Source of the DNA: Mycolicibacter virginiensis
GTDB lineage: Bacteria; Actinomycetota; Actinomycetes; Mycobacteriales; Mycobacteriaceae
Assembly (NCBI RefSeq): GCF_022374935.2
Contig: NZ_CP092430.2
Location: 1,922,001-1,986,000 of the forward strand
DNA: 64,000 nt
Direction: 5' to 3'
Shown here in pieces: positions 46,184-56,833 of this stretch (positions are counted from its first letter, which is position 1; each line of letters opens with the position of its first letter). The notes below the pieces were generated by a model. That model saw nothing but the letters and a program-made list of their open reading frames with translations. It did not search any database and was not told the DNA's origin. A program made the translations under genes and the position numbers.

Positions 46184-46813
46184 ATGCAGATTTCTGGTGA
46201 TGTCCGTCGTATCGGAGTCGGAGCTGGCTTGGTCGGTGGGGCCGTAGCGGTGGCGCTGACGGTCGGGTTGGGCGGCGCCCACGCCGGTGCGGCTGATCAG
46301 CTTGCCGGTGTCGCAGCTGCTGGCGGGGGCGCCGACTCGACTGATCTGCTGATCATCGCCAGCACGAATTTCTTTGATGCGAAAGATGTCATCGCCGGCA
46401 TCGATACCTCGGAGCTGTCCGGCACATTGCTCTCAGCCGTCGAGACGGCGCAGCGCATTCCAGACATCCTGGACAGGGTTGTGTTCATCGTGGACGACAG
46501 GCTTGCGCCGGCCGAGTCCGCGATCCTCGCGCATTCCGGTTCAATATCGTCGCTGGTGGATCAACTGTTCTTCGCGCCGCTCAACCAGCAGTGGGCGGAT
46601 GCCAGCGAGTCGATGCTCAATGCCGCCAACGCATTCGACAGCGCGATCGAGGACGGATCGGTCCCGGGCGCCGTCACTGCTTCATTCCAGATGCTCGGAA
46701 TCACCTTCTCCGAGACGATCCCGGCCGCGATCGCGTCGATGCCCATCGTGTGGATCGGAAGCTTCCTCGACGACGTCATGCCCACGGCAGAGCTCTTCGA
46801 CTTCTCGCTCTAA
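46184..46813 (+). CDS. secreted hypothetical protein
   Basis: This 209-residue protein has a typical signal peptide (basic DVRRIG, hydrophobic GLVGGAVAVALTVGLGG, cleavage near AHA-GA). A helix-rich mature region of small residues, Ser, Asp and Ile follows (IIASTNFFDAKDVIAGIDTSELSG, VPGAVTASFQMLGITFSETIP). There are no cysteines and no enzyme motifs. GGGGAGGAAGAGGG gives a strong ribosome site. Its upstream region (46,080-46,140) is AT-rich with a TAATAT hexamer at 46130. I do not recognise the family beyond a mycobacterial exported type. Confidence 0.75.
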   Translation: MQISGDVRRIGVGAGLVGGAVAVALTVGLGGAHAGAADQLAGVAAAGGGADSTDLLIIASTNFFDAKDVIAGIDTSELSGTLLSAVETAQRIPDILDRVVFIVDDRLAPAESAILAHSGSISSLVDQLFFAPLNQQWADASESMLNAANAFDSAIEDGSVPGAVTASFQMLGITFSETIPAAIASMPIVWIGSFLDDVMPTAELFDFSL

Positions 46814-46884
46814 CGGATCGCTCTCGCTGGCCGCCACTGGGTCACCAGCCGAAGACGGCGACGTTACCTTAGGTGCGTCAGACC

Positions 46885-48321
46885 TCAGCAGTCGTAGTAC
46901 AGCGCGAACTCGTACGGGTGCGGCCGCACGCTGATCGGGGTGATCTCGTGGTCGCGCTTGTAGCGGATCCAGTTCTCGATGAGGTCGGGGGTGAATACGC
47001 CACCCTCGGTGAGGTATTCGTGGTCGGCCTCGAGGTTGTCCATCACCTCGGCCAGCGTGGTGGGCGCCTGCGGGATGTCGGCGGCCTCATCCGGCGGCAG
47101 CTCGTAGAGGTCCTTGTCGACCGGGGCAGCTGGCTCGATCTTGTTCTTGATCCCGTCGATGCCGGCCATCAACATGGCTGCGAACGCCAGGTAGGGGTTG
47201 CTGGAGGAGTCCGGGCAACGGAACTCCAGCCGCTTGGCCTTGGGGTTGGTGCCGGTGATCGGGATACGCACGCAGGCCGAACGGTTGCGCTGGCTGTAGA
47301 CCAGGTTGATCGGCGCCTCGTAGTGCGGCACCAGGCGCTTGAACGAGTTGATGGTGGGGTTGGTGAACGCCAGCAGCGACGGCGCGTGGTGCAGGATGCC
47401 GCCGATGCAGTGGCGCGCGGTGTCGGACAGTCCGGCATAGCCGGCCTCGTCGTAGAACAGCGGCTGGCCGCCCTTCCACAGCGACAGGTGGACGTGCATG
47501 CCGGAGCCGTTGTCACCGAACAGGGGTTTGGGCATGAACGTGACGGTCTTGCCGTTGGCCCAGGCGGTGTTCTTGATGATGTATTTGAACAACATGACGT
47601 CGTCAGCGGCGTGCAGCAGGGTGTTGAACTTGTAGTTGATCTCCGCCTGCCCGCCGGAGCCACATTCGTGGTGGCCGCGCTCCAGGGTGAAGCCGGCGTT
47701 AGCCAGGTTGGTGGTCATGGTGTCGCGCAGGTCGACGTACTGGTCGTTGGGGGCGACGGGGAAGTAGCCGCCCTTGGGGCGGGTCTTGTATCCGCGGTTG
47801 GCCCGTCCGTCGGCCTCGGTCGGCGAGCCGGTGTTCCACCAGCCTGAATCCGAGTCCACCTCGTAGAAGGTGCCGTTCATCTGCGAGTCGAAGCGCACCG
47901 AGTCGAAGATGTAGAACTCGGCTTCGGCGCCGAAGTAGGCGGTGTCGGCGATGCCAGTGCTGGTGAGGTAGTTCTCGGCCTTGCGGGCAACGTTGCGCGG
48001 GTCGCGTGAGTACGGCTCGCGGGTGAACGGGTCGTGGACGAAGAAGTTGAGGTTCAACGTCTTGGCGGCCCGGAACGGATCGATCTGGGCGGTGGAGAAG
48101 TCGGGGAGCAGCATCATGTCGGACTCGTGGATGGACTGGAAGCCGCGGATCGAGGATCCGTCGAAGGCCAGCCCGTCTTCGAAGACGCTCGCGTCCAGCG
48201 TGGACGCGGGGATCGACAGATGTTGCATCTGACCGGGCAAGTCACAGAACTGGATGTCGACGTACTCCACGTTCTCATCGGCGACGAGCTTGAGAATGTC
48301 GTCGGCCGTCTTGTCGGTCAC
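46885..48321 (-). CDS. glnA1: glutamine synthetase type I
   Basis: This 478-residue glutamine synthetase aligns well with M. tuberculosis GlnA1, the main ammonia-assimilating enzyme and adenylylation target. Motifs are [50 protein letters not shown] and the adenylylation loop [11 protein letters not shown] with its Tyr near residue 406. The GTG at 48321, about 10 bases after GGAGGAG, matches the M. tuberculosis start. The upstream ATG at 48387 gives an unlikely N-terminus. It runs convergently with the secreted-protein gene. Confidence 0.96.
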   Translation of the reverse strand: MTDKTADDILKLVADENVEYVDIQFCDLPGQMQHLSIPASTLDASVFEDGLAFDGSSIRGFQSIHESDMMLLPDFSTAQIDPFRAAKTLNLNFFVHDPFTREPYSRDPRNVARKAENYLTSTGIADTAYFGAEAEFYIFDSVRFDSQMNGTFYEVDSDSGWWNTGSPTEADGRANRGYKTRPKGGYFPVAPNDQYVDLRDTMTTNLANAGFTLERGHHECGSGGQAEINYKFNTLLHAADDVMLFKYIIKNTAWANGKTVTFMPKPLFGDNGSGMHVHLSLWKGGQPLFYDEAGYAGLSDTARHCIGGILHHAPSLLAFTNPTINSFKRLVPHYEAPINLVYSQRNRSACVRIPITGTNPKAKRLEFRCPDSSSNPYLAFAAMLMAGIDGIKNKIEPAAPVDKDLYELPPDEAADIPQAPTTLAEVMDNLEADHEYLTEGGVFTPDLIENWIRYKRDHEITPISVRPHPYEFALYYDC

Positions 48322-48444
48322 AGAAGTGTTCTCCTCCGCTGGTCGCCCCGGTCGGACGCTGAGGTTGCCGGTGCTGACGTTACGCAATCGCGGCTGGACC
48401 CTGCGACGCCGGGTCGGATTCGCCGCCCGCCTATCGTAGGGGCC

Positions 48445-48915
48445 ATGAGCCGCACGTTCTCCTCGTGGCTGTCCGGGCCGGAGTCTGCCGGACCCAGCCG
48501 CCCCGACAACGCCCCGGGACAGGGCCTGGGTTTGCCGCCCAGCGGCCCCGGATCCCTGGCTCCGATGGGGCGCCGCATGGTGGCCCTGGCCCTCGACTGG
48601 CTGGTGGGCTACGGACTGGCCGGACTGGGCGTGGCAGCGGGCGTGGTAACCCCCGAGTATCTGGCCACCGTGGTGCTCGGGATCTGGCTGGTCCTCGGGG
48701 TGGCCTCGGTGCGGCTGTTCGGTTTCACACCGGGCCAGTACGCCTGCGGGCTGCGAGTGGTCCCCATCGACGGCCCAGGCCTGGGCGTGGGTGTCGGTCG
48801 CGCCGCGATCCGCGGATTGCTGATCGCGCTGGTGGTCCCGGCGTTGTTCGCCGACGCCGACGGCCGTGGCCTGCAGGACCGGGCCACCGCAACCGCCGTG
48901 GTGCGCAGCCGCTGA
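48445..48915 (+). CDS. RDD family membrane protein
   Basis: This 156-residue protein has an N-terminal polar, Pro/Gly-rich segment and an RDD core with three membrane helices (about 40-65, 70-90 and 118-140). The RDD signature appears as [16 protein letters not shown] and, later, RAAIRG and [15 protein letters not shown] proteins are proposed transporters or membrane regulators, and the substrate is unknown. It is divergent from glnA1 (123 bases between starts) and convergent with the DUF4191 gene. Confidence 0.88.
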   Translation: MSRTFSSWLSGPESAGPSRPDNAPGQGLGLPPSGPGSLAPMGRRMVALALDWLVGYGLAGLGVAAGVVTPEYLATVVLGIWLVLGVASVRLFGFTPGQYACGLRVVPIDGPGLGVGVGRAAIRGLLIALVVPALFADADGRGLQDRATATAVVRSR

Positions 48916-48930
48916 ATTTCTGGCGGCCAG

Positions 48931-49683
48931 CTAGCGCCGGCGCACCGCGCGCTGAACGCCACGCACCTTCGCGCCGCCGGGCAGCGGGCCCTTGGGCATG
49001 GCCGCGGTTCCGGTCCGCGAACCCAGCGCGGCCAGCCGCGACTCCAGCGACTCCATCTGCTTCGTCGTGATGTTGGCCGGCAGCTTGGTCAGGTAACGCT
49101 CCAGCTTGGCCAGCGGAACCTCACCGTCGCCGGCGCCCACCACCACGTCATAGATCGGCACGTCACCCACCAGCCGGGCGGTGCGCTTCTTCTCCTGAGC
49201 CAGCAGAGGCTTGAGCCGGGCGGGCGAACCCTCGGCGACGAAGATGATGCCCGGCCGCCCGATCACCCGATGCACGGCGTCGAGCTGGCCGGTGGCGGAC
49301 ACCCCCGGGGTCACCCGCCACTTGCCACGCAGGTTGTCCAGCGCCCACGCCGCAGCGCCGGCCTGCCCCTCGGCCTTGAGGTAGACCGATCGTTGCGCGC
49401 GCCGGCCGAAGATGATGAATGCCACCAAGCCGCCGAGCACCAGGCCGAGCGGAATCGTCGTCACCTTGGCGAACGTGCCGCCGTTGAGCGCCAGGGCCGT
49501 CGTCACCCCGGCCACCAGTACGAAGGCGCCGACCATGTAGGGGACCAGCCGCTTGTCCTCTTTGCGCTGCAGCTGGAAGGCCTGCCACAGCTGGGTGCGG
49601 CGCTGCTTGCTGGCGGCCTTGCGGGCGGCTTTCGCTTCCGCCCGGGCAGCCTTGTTCTCGGTGGTGGTGCGCGGTCTGGGCAT
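48931..49683 (-). CDS. DUF4191 membrane protein
   Basis: This is a 250-residue homologue of M. tuberculosis Rv2219. A basic N-terminus (KAARAEAKAARKAASKQRR) precedes two membrane helices (about 48-68 and 75-95). A cytoplasmic domain follows with GKWRVTPGVSATGQLDAVHRVIGRPGIIFVAEG and a conserved IYDVVVG. The function is unknown. In actinobacteria it is conserved beside lipA, as here (48 bases downstream of lipA on the same strand). The ATG at 49683 gives the expected length. Confidence 0.88.
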   Translation of the reverse strand: MPRPRTTTENKAARAEAKAARKAASKQRRTQLWQAFQLQRKEDKRLVPYMVGAFVLVAGVTTALALNGGTFAKVTTIPLGLVLGGLVAFIIFGRRAQRSVYLKAEGQAGAAAWALDNLRGKWRVTPGVSATGQLDAVHRVIGRPGIIFVAEGSPARLKPLLAQEKKRTARLVGDVPIYDVVVGAGDGEVPLAKLERYLTKLPANITTKQMESLESRLAALGSRTGTAAMPKGPLPGGAKVRGVQRAVRRR

Positions 49684-49730
49684 AGTCACCAAGGATACCC
49701 AGCGGGGCTTACCGCCAGCCGGGGCGTCAG

Positions 49731-50687
49731 TCAGCCGTGGGCGGTGGCGGGGGCCTGTTCGCGGCGCGCCCGGTTTTCCAGCGCCTGCTGGTAGAGCCGC
49801 CCGGCCCGATACGACGAGCGCACCAGCGGCCCGGACATCACTCCGGCGAAGCCCAGCTCCTCGGCATAGCGGGCGTGCTCGACGAACTCCTCGGGTTTGA
49901 CCCATCGGTCGATCGGGTGGTGCCGCTCGGTGGGGCGCAGGTACTGGGTGATGGTGACCAGTTCGGCGCCGGCGTCGTAGAGGTCGGCCAGTGCCGCTCG
50001 GATCTCTTCGGCGGTCTCGCCCATGCCCAGGATGAGGTTGCTCTTGGCCACCAATCCGGCGTCACGGGCCTGGGTCAGCACGTCAAGGCTGCGCTCGTAG
50101 CTGAAGCCGGGCCGGATCAATCTGAAGATGCGCGGCACGGTTTCGACGTTGTGCGCCAGCACTTCCGGGCGTGATTCGAACACTTCGCCCAAGAGGTCGG
50201 GCCGTCCGCCGAAGTCGGGGATCAACAGTTCGACACCCGTGGACGGGTTGAGGGCCTTGATGGCACGCACCGTCTCGGCGTAGAGCCACGATCCCTGATC
50301 GGGCAGATCGTCGCGGGCGACACCGGTGACCGTCGAATACCGCAGGCCCATGGACTGCACGCTCTCGGCGACCCGGCGCGGCTCGTCGCGGTCCAACTCC
50401 GGCGGCTTACCCGACTTGATCAGACAGAACGAACAGTTGCGGGTGCAGACCTCGCCGCCGATCAGGAAGGTGGCCTCCCGGTCTTCCCAACACTCGTAGA
50501 TGTTGGGGCAGCCCGCCTCCTCGCACACCGTGTGGAGCTTTTCCTGCTTGACCAGAACCTTGAGCTGGGTGTAGCTCGGGCCCATGCGGGCGCGGGTCTT
50601 GATCCACGGGGGTTTGCGTTCGATCGGAGTTTCAGCGTTGCGTGCTTCGGCACGGCTTAACCTACGGCCTTCCGGGGCGGCACTCAC
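49731..50687 (-). CDS. lipA: lipoyl synthase
   Basis: This is a 318-residue radical-SAM enzyme that inserts two sulfur atoms into octanoyl groups on lipoyl domains. The auxiliary iron-sulfur cluster cysteines are in [12 protein letters not shown], the radical-SAM cluster in CTRNCSFC, and the C-terminal RSSYRAG serine ligand is present. The GTG at 50687 ([10 protein letters not shown]) matches the M. tuberculosis start and overlaps the lipB stop. The longer frame upstream is a lipB shadow. It acts with lipB and the dlaT E2 protein encoded nearby. Confidence 0.96.
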   Translation of the reverse strand: MSAAPEGRRLSRAEARNAETPIERKPPWIKTRARMGPSYTQLKVLVKQEKLHTVCEEAGCPNIYECWEDREATFLIGGEVCTRNCSFCLIKSGKPPELDRDEPRRVAESVQSMGLRYSTVTGVARDDLPDQGSWLYAETVRAIKALNPSTGVELLIPDFGGRPDLLGEVFESRPEVLAHNVETVPRIFRLIRPGFSYERSLDVLTQARDAGLVAKSNLILGMGETAEEIRAALADLYDAGAELVTITQYLRPTERHHPIDRWVKPEEFVEHARYAEELGFAGVMSGPLVRSSYRAGRLYQQALENRARREQAPATAHG

Positions 50688-51379
50688 CTGGTCGATGTTA
50701 CGCGCGGACCGGGATGCTCGCGCACCGGCAGCACGCCGTCGAGAGCATCGACGACCGCGTTGGCCACCGCCTGCCGAACGTCCTCGACGCCGGTCACAAA
50801 GCCCAGCTCCGCCGACAGAGATGTCACCCCCGCGTCGGTGATCCCGCACGGCACAATCGAGCCGAACGCACTGAGATCACAATCACAATTGAGCGCGAAC
50901 CCGTGCAAGGTGGTGGCGCGCGCCACTCGGACACCGATCGCGGCGACCTTGCGGGCCGGCCGCCCGCCGCCCGGCGGCAGCCACACTCCGGACCTGCCGT
51001 CTATCCGAACCGTGTTGAGACCCAAGGTGTTACATACCTCGATAAGTGATTCTTCAAGGCGTCGAACGTAATTCACCACGTCCAAAGGTTCGGCGAGGCC
51101 GATCACCGGGTATCCCACGAGCTGGCCCGGGCCGTGCCAGGTGATCTTGCCGCCCCGGTCGGTGTCGACCACCGGGGTGCCGTCCATCGGGCGCTCCTGC
51201 GGCTCGGTGCGCCGTCCGGCGGTATAGACCGGGGGATGCTCCAACATCAGCAGGGTGTCCGGGCCGCCGGCTGCCCTGGCGTCGGCCAGCTCGCGTTGCA
51301 GTTGCCAGGCGTCGCCATAGTCGACGGTACCCAGCTGCCGCACCTCGATCGGCGCGGCACTAGAGCGGATGGACACCAT
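50684..51379 (-). CDS. lipB: octanoyl-[ACP]:protein octanoyltransferase
   Basis: This 231-residue LipB moves octanoyl groups from acyl carrier protein to lipoyl domains, the step before LipA. Catalytic features are [14 protein letters not shown], the Lys in KVAAIGVRV and the Cys in [13 protein letters not shown]. The ATG region reads M-V-S-I-R-S-S. It is translationally coupled with lipA (GTGA). Length and motifs match the family. Confidence 0.96.
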   Translation of the reverse strand: MVSIRSSAAPIEVRQLGTVDYGDAWQLQRELADARAAGGPDTLLMLEHPPVYTAGRRTEPQERPMDGTPVVDTDRGGKITWHGPGQLVGYPVIGLAEPLDVVNYVRRLEESLIEVCNTLGLNTVRIDGRSGVWLPPGGGRPARKVAAIGVRVARATTLHGFALNCDCDLSAFGSIVPCGITDAGVTSLSAELGFVTGVEDVRQAVANAVVDALDGVLPVREHPGPRVTSTR

Positions 51380-51406
51380 GTTCGCAGGCTACTCGGCGCC
51401 GGGTTG

Positions 51407-52315
51407 CTACAGCGGGGTCGGTCGGGAGGTGGCGTAGGCCAGGGCCTCACCGACGGTGTGGTGGGCAAACCGGAAACCGGCCTGCTCCAACACGGCGGGA
51501 ATGGCCCGCTGGCCGGTGAGGAGGCTGTCGGCGAACTCGCCGAGCCCGGCACGGACCGCGAAGCCGGGTAGCAGCAGCGGGGTCGGGCGATTGACGGCAC
51601 GTCCCAACGCGGCGGTGAACTCAGCGTTGGTCACCGGCGCGGGCCCGGTCAGGTTCACCGGGCCCGACAGCGTGTCACGCGAGATCGCGAAGAGCAGCGC
51701 CCGCACCTCGTCCTCCAGGCTGATCCACGACATGTACTGCCGGCCATTGCCGATCCGGGCGCCGAGTCCCAGCGAGAACAGCGGGCGCAACCGGCCCAGG
51801 GCGCCGCCTGACCGCGACAGCACGATGCCGGTGCGGGCCAGTACCACGCGGGCGCCCGAAGCTTGGGCGGACGCGGTTGCGCCTTCCCAGTCCTCGGCGA
51901 GCTGGGCCAGGAAATCGCTTCCCGCCGAGGCGGACTCGTCGACGATGCGGTTACCGGTGTCGCCGTAATAGCCGACCCCGCTGGCATTGACCAGCACCGG
52001 TACGCCGGCCTCGGCCACCGCGGCCGACAGCACCTCGGTCGGGGCGATCCGGCTGTCGCGCAGGCTCTGCTTGAACGCCCCCGACCAGCGGCGGTCGCCG
52101 ACGCCGACGCCGCACAGATTGACCACGGCGTCGACCCCGGCCAGTGCGCCCACGTCGATCAGACCGGCTTCGGGATCCCACTGCAGCTCACCGGCATTGA
52201 CCGGTGCCCGCCGCACGATCCGCAGCACCTGGTGATTGTCGGCGCGCAACGCCGAGACCAGAGCCGAGCCGATCAGCCCGGACGAGCCGGCGATCGCGAC
52301 GGTGGGGTTGCTCAC
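51407..52315 (-). CDS. TIGR01777-type NAD-dependent epimerase/SDR protein
   Basis: This is a 302-residue extended SDR protein like M. tuberculosis Rv2216. The NAD-binding motif [11 protein letters not shown] is at about 8-18, followed by [24 protein letters not shown], a region with the Tyr and Lys positions changed as is usual in this subgroup, and the DUF1731 C-terminus ([25 protein letters not shown]). The role is unknown. It lies between lipB and dlaT on the same strand with short gaps. The GTG at 52315 fits the family start. Confidence 0.9.
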   Translation of the reverse strand: MSNPTVAIAGSSGLIGSALVSALRADNHQVLRIVRRAPVNAGELQWDPEAGLIDVGALAGVDAVVNLCGVGVGDRRWSGAFKQSLRDSRIAPTEVLSAAVAEAGVPVLVNASGVGYYGDTGNRIVDESASAGSDFLAQLAEDWEGATASAQASGARVVLARTGIVLSRSGGALGRLRPLFSLGLGARIGNGRQYMSWISLEDEVRALLFAISRDTLSGPVNLTGPAPVTNAEFTAALGRAVNRPTPLLLPGFAVRAGLGEFADSLLTGQRAIPAVLEQAGFRFAHHTVGEALAYATSRPTPL

Positions 52316-52358
52316 AGCTGAATCCTCTTGCAGCTCTTCGGAAAAGCCCCCGGCGCCG

Positions 52359-54125
52359 TTAGAGACCCAGGTCCGCCTCGAATGCACCTTCTTCGAGTCG
52401 GTTCTTGATCGTGGTCACGAACCGGCCGGCGTCGGCACCGTCGATCAAACGGTGGTCGTAGGTCAGCGGCAGGTAGGAGACCGAACGCACACCGATCGAC
52501 TCGTTGCCGGCTTCGTCGACGATGACCCGCGGCCGTTTGACGATGGCGCCGGTGCCGAGCATGGCGGCCTGCGGCGGAACCAGGATGGGGGTGTCGAACA
52601 GTGCACCCTGGCTGCCGATGTTGGTGATCGTGAAGGTGCCCCCCGACAGTTCGTCGGGCTTGAGGTTGCCCGAGCGTGCCCGAGCGGCGATGTCGGCGAT
52701 GGCCCGCGCGAGGCCGGCCAGCGACAGATCACCGGCGTTGTGGACGACGGGGGACAGCAGACCCTGTTCGGTGTCCACCGCGAATCCGAGGTGCTCGGCG
52801 TCGTAGTAGGTGATCTCGCCGGCGTCCTCGTTGTAGCTGGCGTTGACATTCGGATGTGCCTTGAGGGCGTCGATCACCGCGCGGGCGATGAACGGAAGGT
52901 AGGTCAGGTTGACACCCTCGCGCTCGGCGAAGTCCGCCTTCGCCCTGGCCCGCAGCGCCACGATCTTGGTCATGTCGACCTCGTGGGTCTGGGTGAGCTG
53001 GGCCGTGGCCTGCAGGGATTCGCGGGTCTTCTTGGCGGTGATCTGACGGATCCGGCTGGCCTTGGCGGTCGTGCCACGCAGGTGCGCCAGCGCCGAGGCG
53101 GGGGCCGCAGCAGCCGGGCGTGGGGCGGCCGGAGCCGCGGGCGCCTGCTGCGGTTCGGCCTGCTTCTCGGCGAAGGCCAGGACGTCCTGCTTTCGGATTC
53201 GACCGCCGACTCCGGTGCCGGTGACGCGGCTCAGGTCGACGTTCTTGTCCGCGGCGAGCTTGCGCACCAACGGCGTCACATACCGTGCGGCGTCGCCGGC
53301 CGGGTCGTCAGCAGCAGCGGGCTGCGCCGGAGCGGGCGCGGCGGCGGGTGCCGGTGCCGGGGCGGATTCGGGCTTGGCCTGCGGAGCGGGTGCCGGCGCA
53401 GCGGGAGCAGGCTCGGGCGCAGGTGCCGGAGCCGCAGGGGCGGGCGCGGGAGCCGCGGGCGCGGGCGTGGGAGCCGGTGCGGCTGCGGGGGCCGCCGGGG
53501 CGCCCGAACCAATCCTGGCCAGTTCACCGCCGACCTCGACGGTGGTGTCTTCATCGGCGGTGATCGACAGCAGGGTGCCGGCCACCGGAGAGGGGATCTC
53601 GGTGTCGACCTTGTCGGTGGAGACCTCCACCAGCGGCTCGTCGACCTCGACGGTGTCGCCGACCTGCTTGAGCCAGCGCGTCACGGTGCCTTCGGTGACC
53701 GACTCACCCAACTCGGGCATCAGCACCGGGGTGCCGTCTCCGGCGGGTGCCTGTTGGGCAGCGGGTGCCGCCGCGGGCGCGGGGGCAGCCGGGGCCGGTG
53801 CTTCGGCCGCGGGAGCCGGCTCGGCCGGCGCGGGCGCAGCCTCGGCCGCCGGTGCCGCGGGAGCCGACGGGGCGTCGCTGCTCTCACCGGCCTCGCCGAT
53901 CAAGGCCAGCTCACCGCCGACCTCGACCGTGGTGTCCTCGCCGGCGATGATCTTGGTCAACACACCGGCCACCGGTGACGGGATCTCGGTGTCGACCTTG
54001 TCGGTGGAGACCTCCAGGAGCGGCTCGTCGACCTCGACGGTGTCGCCTTCCTGCTTGAGCCAGCGGGTCACCGTTCCTTCGGTGACGCTCTCACCGAGGG
54101 CGGGCATCTGGACTGAGAAGGCCAT
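52359..54125 (-). CDS. dlaT: dihydrolipoamide acyltransferase (E2), DlaT/SucB
   Basis: This 588-residue E2 carries two lipoyl domains (about 1-80 and 120-200), each with the lipoylated Lys in [13 protein letters not shown]. They are separated by long Ala/Pro linkers (about 80-118 and 200-280). A peripheral-subunit-binding domain follows (about 285-325, [19 protein letters not shown]). The catalytic core ends with [13 protein letters not shown], where the His and Asp are catalytic. In mycobacteria DlaT serves pyruvate dehydrogenase and the AhpC-linked peroxidase. It is the substrate of LipB/LipA encoded just downstream. Confidence 0.95.
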   Translation of the reverse strand: MAFSVQMPALGESVTEGTVTRWLKQEGDTVEVDEPLLEVSTDKVDTEIPSPVAGVLTKIIAGEDTTVEVGGELALIGEAGESSDAPSAPAAPAAEAAPAPAEPAPAAEAPAPAAPAPAAAPAAQQAPAGDGTPVLMPELGESVTEGTVTRWLKQVGDTVEVDEPLVEVSTDKVDTEIPSPVAGTLLSITADEDTTVEVGGELARIGSGAPAAPAAAPAPTPAPAAPAPAPAAPAPAPEPAPAAPAPAPQAKPESAPAPAPAAAPAPAQPAAADDPAGDAARYVTPLVRKLAADKNVDLSRVTGTGVGGRIRKQDVLAFAEKQAEPQQAPAAPAAPRPAAAAPASALAHLRGTTAKASRIRQITAKKTRESLQATAQLTQTHEVDMTKIVALRARAKADFAEREGVNLTYLPFIARAVIDALKAHPNVNASYNEDAGEITYYDAEHLGFAVDTEQGLLSPVVHNAGDLSLAGLARAIADIAARARSGNLKPDELSGGTFTITNIGSQGALFDTPILVPPQAAMLGTGAIVKRPRVIVDEAGNESIGVRSVSYLPLTYDHRLIDGADAGRFVTTIKNRLEEGAFEADLGL

Positions 54126-54344
54126 CGTTGTTGACTCCTCGCTCGATCGGTCGCTGCACGTCGTTTCCTGGATACCACGTCAGTGGTGAGGCGAGGGCGG
54201 TGCCCAGGTGGACTGTCGAAAACCATCCTGTCATTGCGTCGTCGTCGGCACACATCGAGGTGTCGGTCGAACGGCCCTCGACGCCGTCGGGTATGGCGCA
54301 TTGCATAGTCCGCCAAAGCGCTACTGCGACCGCCGAAGCGTCAC

Positions 54345-54350
54345 TAATAT
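54345..54350 (+). promoter_or_regulatory. -10 element of a leaderless gene
   Basis: TAATAT lies exactly seven bases before the GTG at 54358. That places the expected transcription start on the first base of the start codon, the normal mycobacterial leaderless arrangement. It also supports choosing this GTG over upstream codons. Confidence 0.55.
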
Positions 54351-54357
54351 CTCGCGC

Positions 54358-55266
54358 GTGCCCGCTGAGCAGATCGCTGCAGCCTGTGAGCTGTGGACCG
54401 GCTTCGACGTATCCCTCGTGGCCCGCAACTATGCCCAACTAGCCGGTTTGCTGGCCGGTTTCGCGTTCGTCGTCATCAATCTGGTGCTCGATCGTGCGTA
54501 TCGGCGTCGTAGCGACGGGCATTCGCCGGACCTGCGCGAGGTCGAGCACGAGACCCTCACCGGGGTCGCGCTGATGAACGCATTCCTGGGGCTGTTCCTG
54601 ACGGCGGTGCAATACAGTCTGCTGGCCGGCGAACAGGGCTGTGCGCTCGGCAGCGGTCGAGCCGCATCCGCAGAACTGTTGGGCGGCATATCATTTGTGG
54701 CCTCGCTCTACATTCTGCTGTACGCCGTCGTGCAGTTCGTGTCGGGCAGCGCCGGCACGCTGATCAGACATTGCGTCTTCATCGTGGCGGTCCTGGTTCC
54801 GCCGATTGCGGTGTTCTTCGTAGAGGCGACGCTGACGGACCTGGCGCTCTCGCTCGGTGACCAGCAGACGCATCAGCCGTTGCAGCCGCTGTGGGACGAC
54901 GCCAACCGACTGTCGGTGCCCATCACGGTTGCCATCGCGGTGGTCTGTGCGATCGGGTGGTTCCTCGGACGGGCGCGACGGCGCAGTGAATCACCGATCG
55001 GGCCTATGGCGGGCCGCATCCGTACCGCATTCCCGTACTTGAGCACTGTGGTGATCATCGCGGCGATCGTGCGCTCGATGGCGGCGCTGCCGAAAACCGA
55101 TGTGGCGTCCCATCTGGACTCGACAGAATCCTGGTTCTGGGTTGCCGTGTTCGCCGTGTTGATGTTGGTGCTCAGTACGGCGCTGTCGTTTCAGCGGGGC
55201 GTCGAAAACCCCGAGAGGCCGCCCAGCCCGGTGCAGAAGGCCGAGAGCGCCGACGGGAACGCCTGA
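54358..55266 (+). CDS. multi-spanning membrane protein of unknown function
   Basis: This 302-residue protein has about six to seven hydrophobic helices (examples: LAGLLAGFAFVVINLVL, LLGGISFVASLYILLYAVVQFV, HCVFIVAVLVPPIAVFFV, ITVAIAVVCAIGWFLG, WFWVAVFAVLMLVL). Short loops and a polar C-terminal tail complete it. I see no transporter signature. The leaderless GTG start is well supported. It is divergent from dlaT and convergent with the aminopeptidase gene. It has no counterpart in the M. tuberculosis order that I recall at this position (where ephD lies). Confidence 0.8.
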   Translation: MPAEQIAAACELWTGFDVSLVARNYAQLAGLLAGFAFVVINLVLDRAYRRRSDGHSPDLREVEHETLTGVALMNAFLGLFLTAVQYSLLAGEQGCALGSGRAASAELLGGISFVASLYILLYAVVQFVSGSAGTLIRHCVFIVAVLVPPIAVFFVEATLTDLALSLGDQQTHQPLQPLWDDANRLSVPITVAIAVVCAIGWFLGRARRRSESPIGPMAGRIRTAFPYLSTVVIIAAIVRSMAALPKTDVASHLDSTESWFWVAVFAVLMLVLSTALSFQRGVENPERPPSPVQKAESADGNA

Positions 55267-55279
55267 CGCCCGCCGTCGG

Positions 55280-56824
55280 TCATCCCTTCGCGGCGATGTC
55301 TTCCAGTACCGCGAACATGGTGCGCGTCGGCACCCCGGTGCCGCCCTTGCCGGTGTAGCCCCAGGCGCCGCCGGAGTTGTAGGCCGGTCCTGCCACGTCG
55401 ATGTGCACCCAGTCGACGCCGTCGGCGACGAACTCGCGCAGGTATACCCCGGCGACCAGCATCCCGGCGAAACGCTGACCACTGACGTTGGCCAGGTCGG
55501 CCACCGTCGACTTCAGCTCCTCTTTTAGCTCGTCGGGCAGCGGCATCGGCCAGCCGTTCTCGCCGACGGCCTGCGAGATGGATGCCACCCGATCGCGGAA
55601 CTCGTCCGAGCCCATCACGCCGGGAATGCGCGCGCCCAGTGCCACGGTCTGCGCGCCGGTCAGCGTCGAGGTCTCGATGAGATAGTCCGGGTTGTCCTCG
55701 CAGGCCCGCACGATCGCGTCGGCCAGGATCAGCCGGCCCTCGGCATCGGTATTGAGCACCTCGACGGTGATGCCGCCGTACTGGGTGAGCACATCGCCCG
55801 GGCGCTGCGCGGTGGACGATGGCATGTTCTCGGCCATCGGCACGGTCGCGGTCACGTCGATCGGCAGGCCGCGGCGGGCGGCCAGCACCACGGTCGCGAT
55901 CACCGCAGCCGCCCCGCCCATGTCGGAGGTCATGTGATGCATCGAAGCGGCCGGCTTGATCGAAATACCACCGGTGTCGAACGTGATGCCCTTGCCGACC
56001 AGCGCCACCTTCTTGGCGCCGTCCGGGTCGTCGAGCAGGCGTGATCCGCGGTGGATCAACCGCACCAGACGCGGCGGGCGTGAGGAGCCCTGACCTACAC
56101 CGATCACTCCGCCGTAGCCGGCCTCGGCGAGCGCCTGCTCGTCGAGCACCTCGACCTCCAGGCCGGCCGACTCGCCCAGCGCCTTCGCGCGGTCGGCGAA
56201 TTCGGCCGGAAACAGGTGACTGGGCGGGGTGTTGACGAAGTCGCGGGCGGTGGCCACCGCGGCCGCGATGTCGGCGCCGCGAGCCGCCTGCGCCGCGGCG
56301 TCGGCGGCGGTGGACAGCACGGTCACCGCCCGCAGACCCGGTTCCTTGGGGGCGGTCTTCTCGCTGCGGAACGCGGTGAAGCGGTAGCCGCCCAGCAGCA
56401 GTCCCTCGACACTGGCGGCAAGCGTCCCGTCACCGGGCAGCCCGCTCAGCGCACTGATCACCGTGGCGGTGCCGTTCAGGGAACGCGCCGCATTTCCGGC
56501 GGCCCGGCGAACGGTGTCGGCCGGCCAGGAATCGCGCGGCTTGCCGAGCCCGACGGTCACCACGCTGGCCACCGGCAGTGACGCCACCACCAGCCGGTGC
56601 ACCTGATCACTGCCGCCCTTGGCGCCCAGTGCGCGCAGTCCCGCCTCGATCTCGGCGACCGCCTCGGCGGGCAGCGGCGGCTCGATCGTGGCGACCGACG
56701 CGGTGGATTCAGACTCGTCACCGGCCGATACGACCGGCACGATCAGCACGGCCTCATCGGTGTTCGAGGGCAGCGAGGCGGCGACGGTGACGGACGGGGC
56801 GGGGTATCCGGGTTCGGTGCTCAC
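55280..56824 (-). CDS. pepB: leucyl aminopeptidase (M17)
   Basis: This is a 514-residue cytosolic M17 metallo-aminopeptidase with [14 protein letters not shown] (metal-binding Lys and Asp) and the M17 signature [13 protein letters not shown] in the C-terminal half. [13 protein letters not shown] and [12 protein letters not shown] are also present. It removes N-terminal residues from peptides in protein turnover. It aligns throughout with M. tuberculosis PepB (Rv2213). The GTG at 56824 (V-S-T-E-P-G-Y) equals the M. tuberculosis start, and an extra GTG lies two codons upstream. Confidence 0.95.
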   Translation of the reverse strand: MSTEPGYPAPSVTVAASLPSNTDEAVLIVPVVSAGDESESTASVATIEPPLPAEAVAEIEAGLRALGAKGGSDQVHRLVVASLPVASVVTVGLGKPRDSWPADTVRRAAGNAARSLNGTATVISALSGLPGDGTLAASVEGLLLGGYRFTAFRSEKTAPKEPGLRAVTVLSTAADAAAQAARGADIAAAVATARDFVNTPPSHLFPAEFADRAKALGESAGLEVEVLDEQALAEAGYGGVIGVGQGSSRPPRLVRLIHRGSRLLDDPDGAKKVALVGKGITFDTGGISIKPAASMHHMTSDMGGAAAVIATVVLAARRGLPIDVTATVPMAENMPSSTAQRPGDVLTQYGGITVEVLNTDAEGRLILADAIVRACEDNPDYLIETSTLTGAQTVALGARIPGVMGSDEFRDRVASISQAVGENGWPMPLPDELKEELKSTVADLANVSGQRFAGMLVAGVYLREFVADGVDWVHIDVAGPAYNSGGAWGYTGKGGTGVPTRTMFAVLEDIAAKG

Positions 56825-56833
56825 AAGCACACC

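Noticed and set aside
48322..48444. A GlnR operator before glnA1.
   Set aside because: A GTAAC ... GCAAC arrangement is present, but the spacing does not fit the AC-n9-AC pattern I recall, so I did not list it.
53200..53880. Low-complexity GCC/GGC-rich repeats.
   Set aside because: They encode the Ala/Pro linkers between lipoyl and subunit-binding domains of the E2 protein and are not a separate repeat element.
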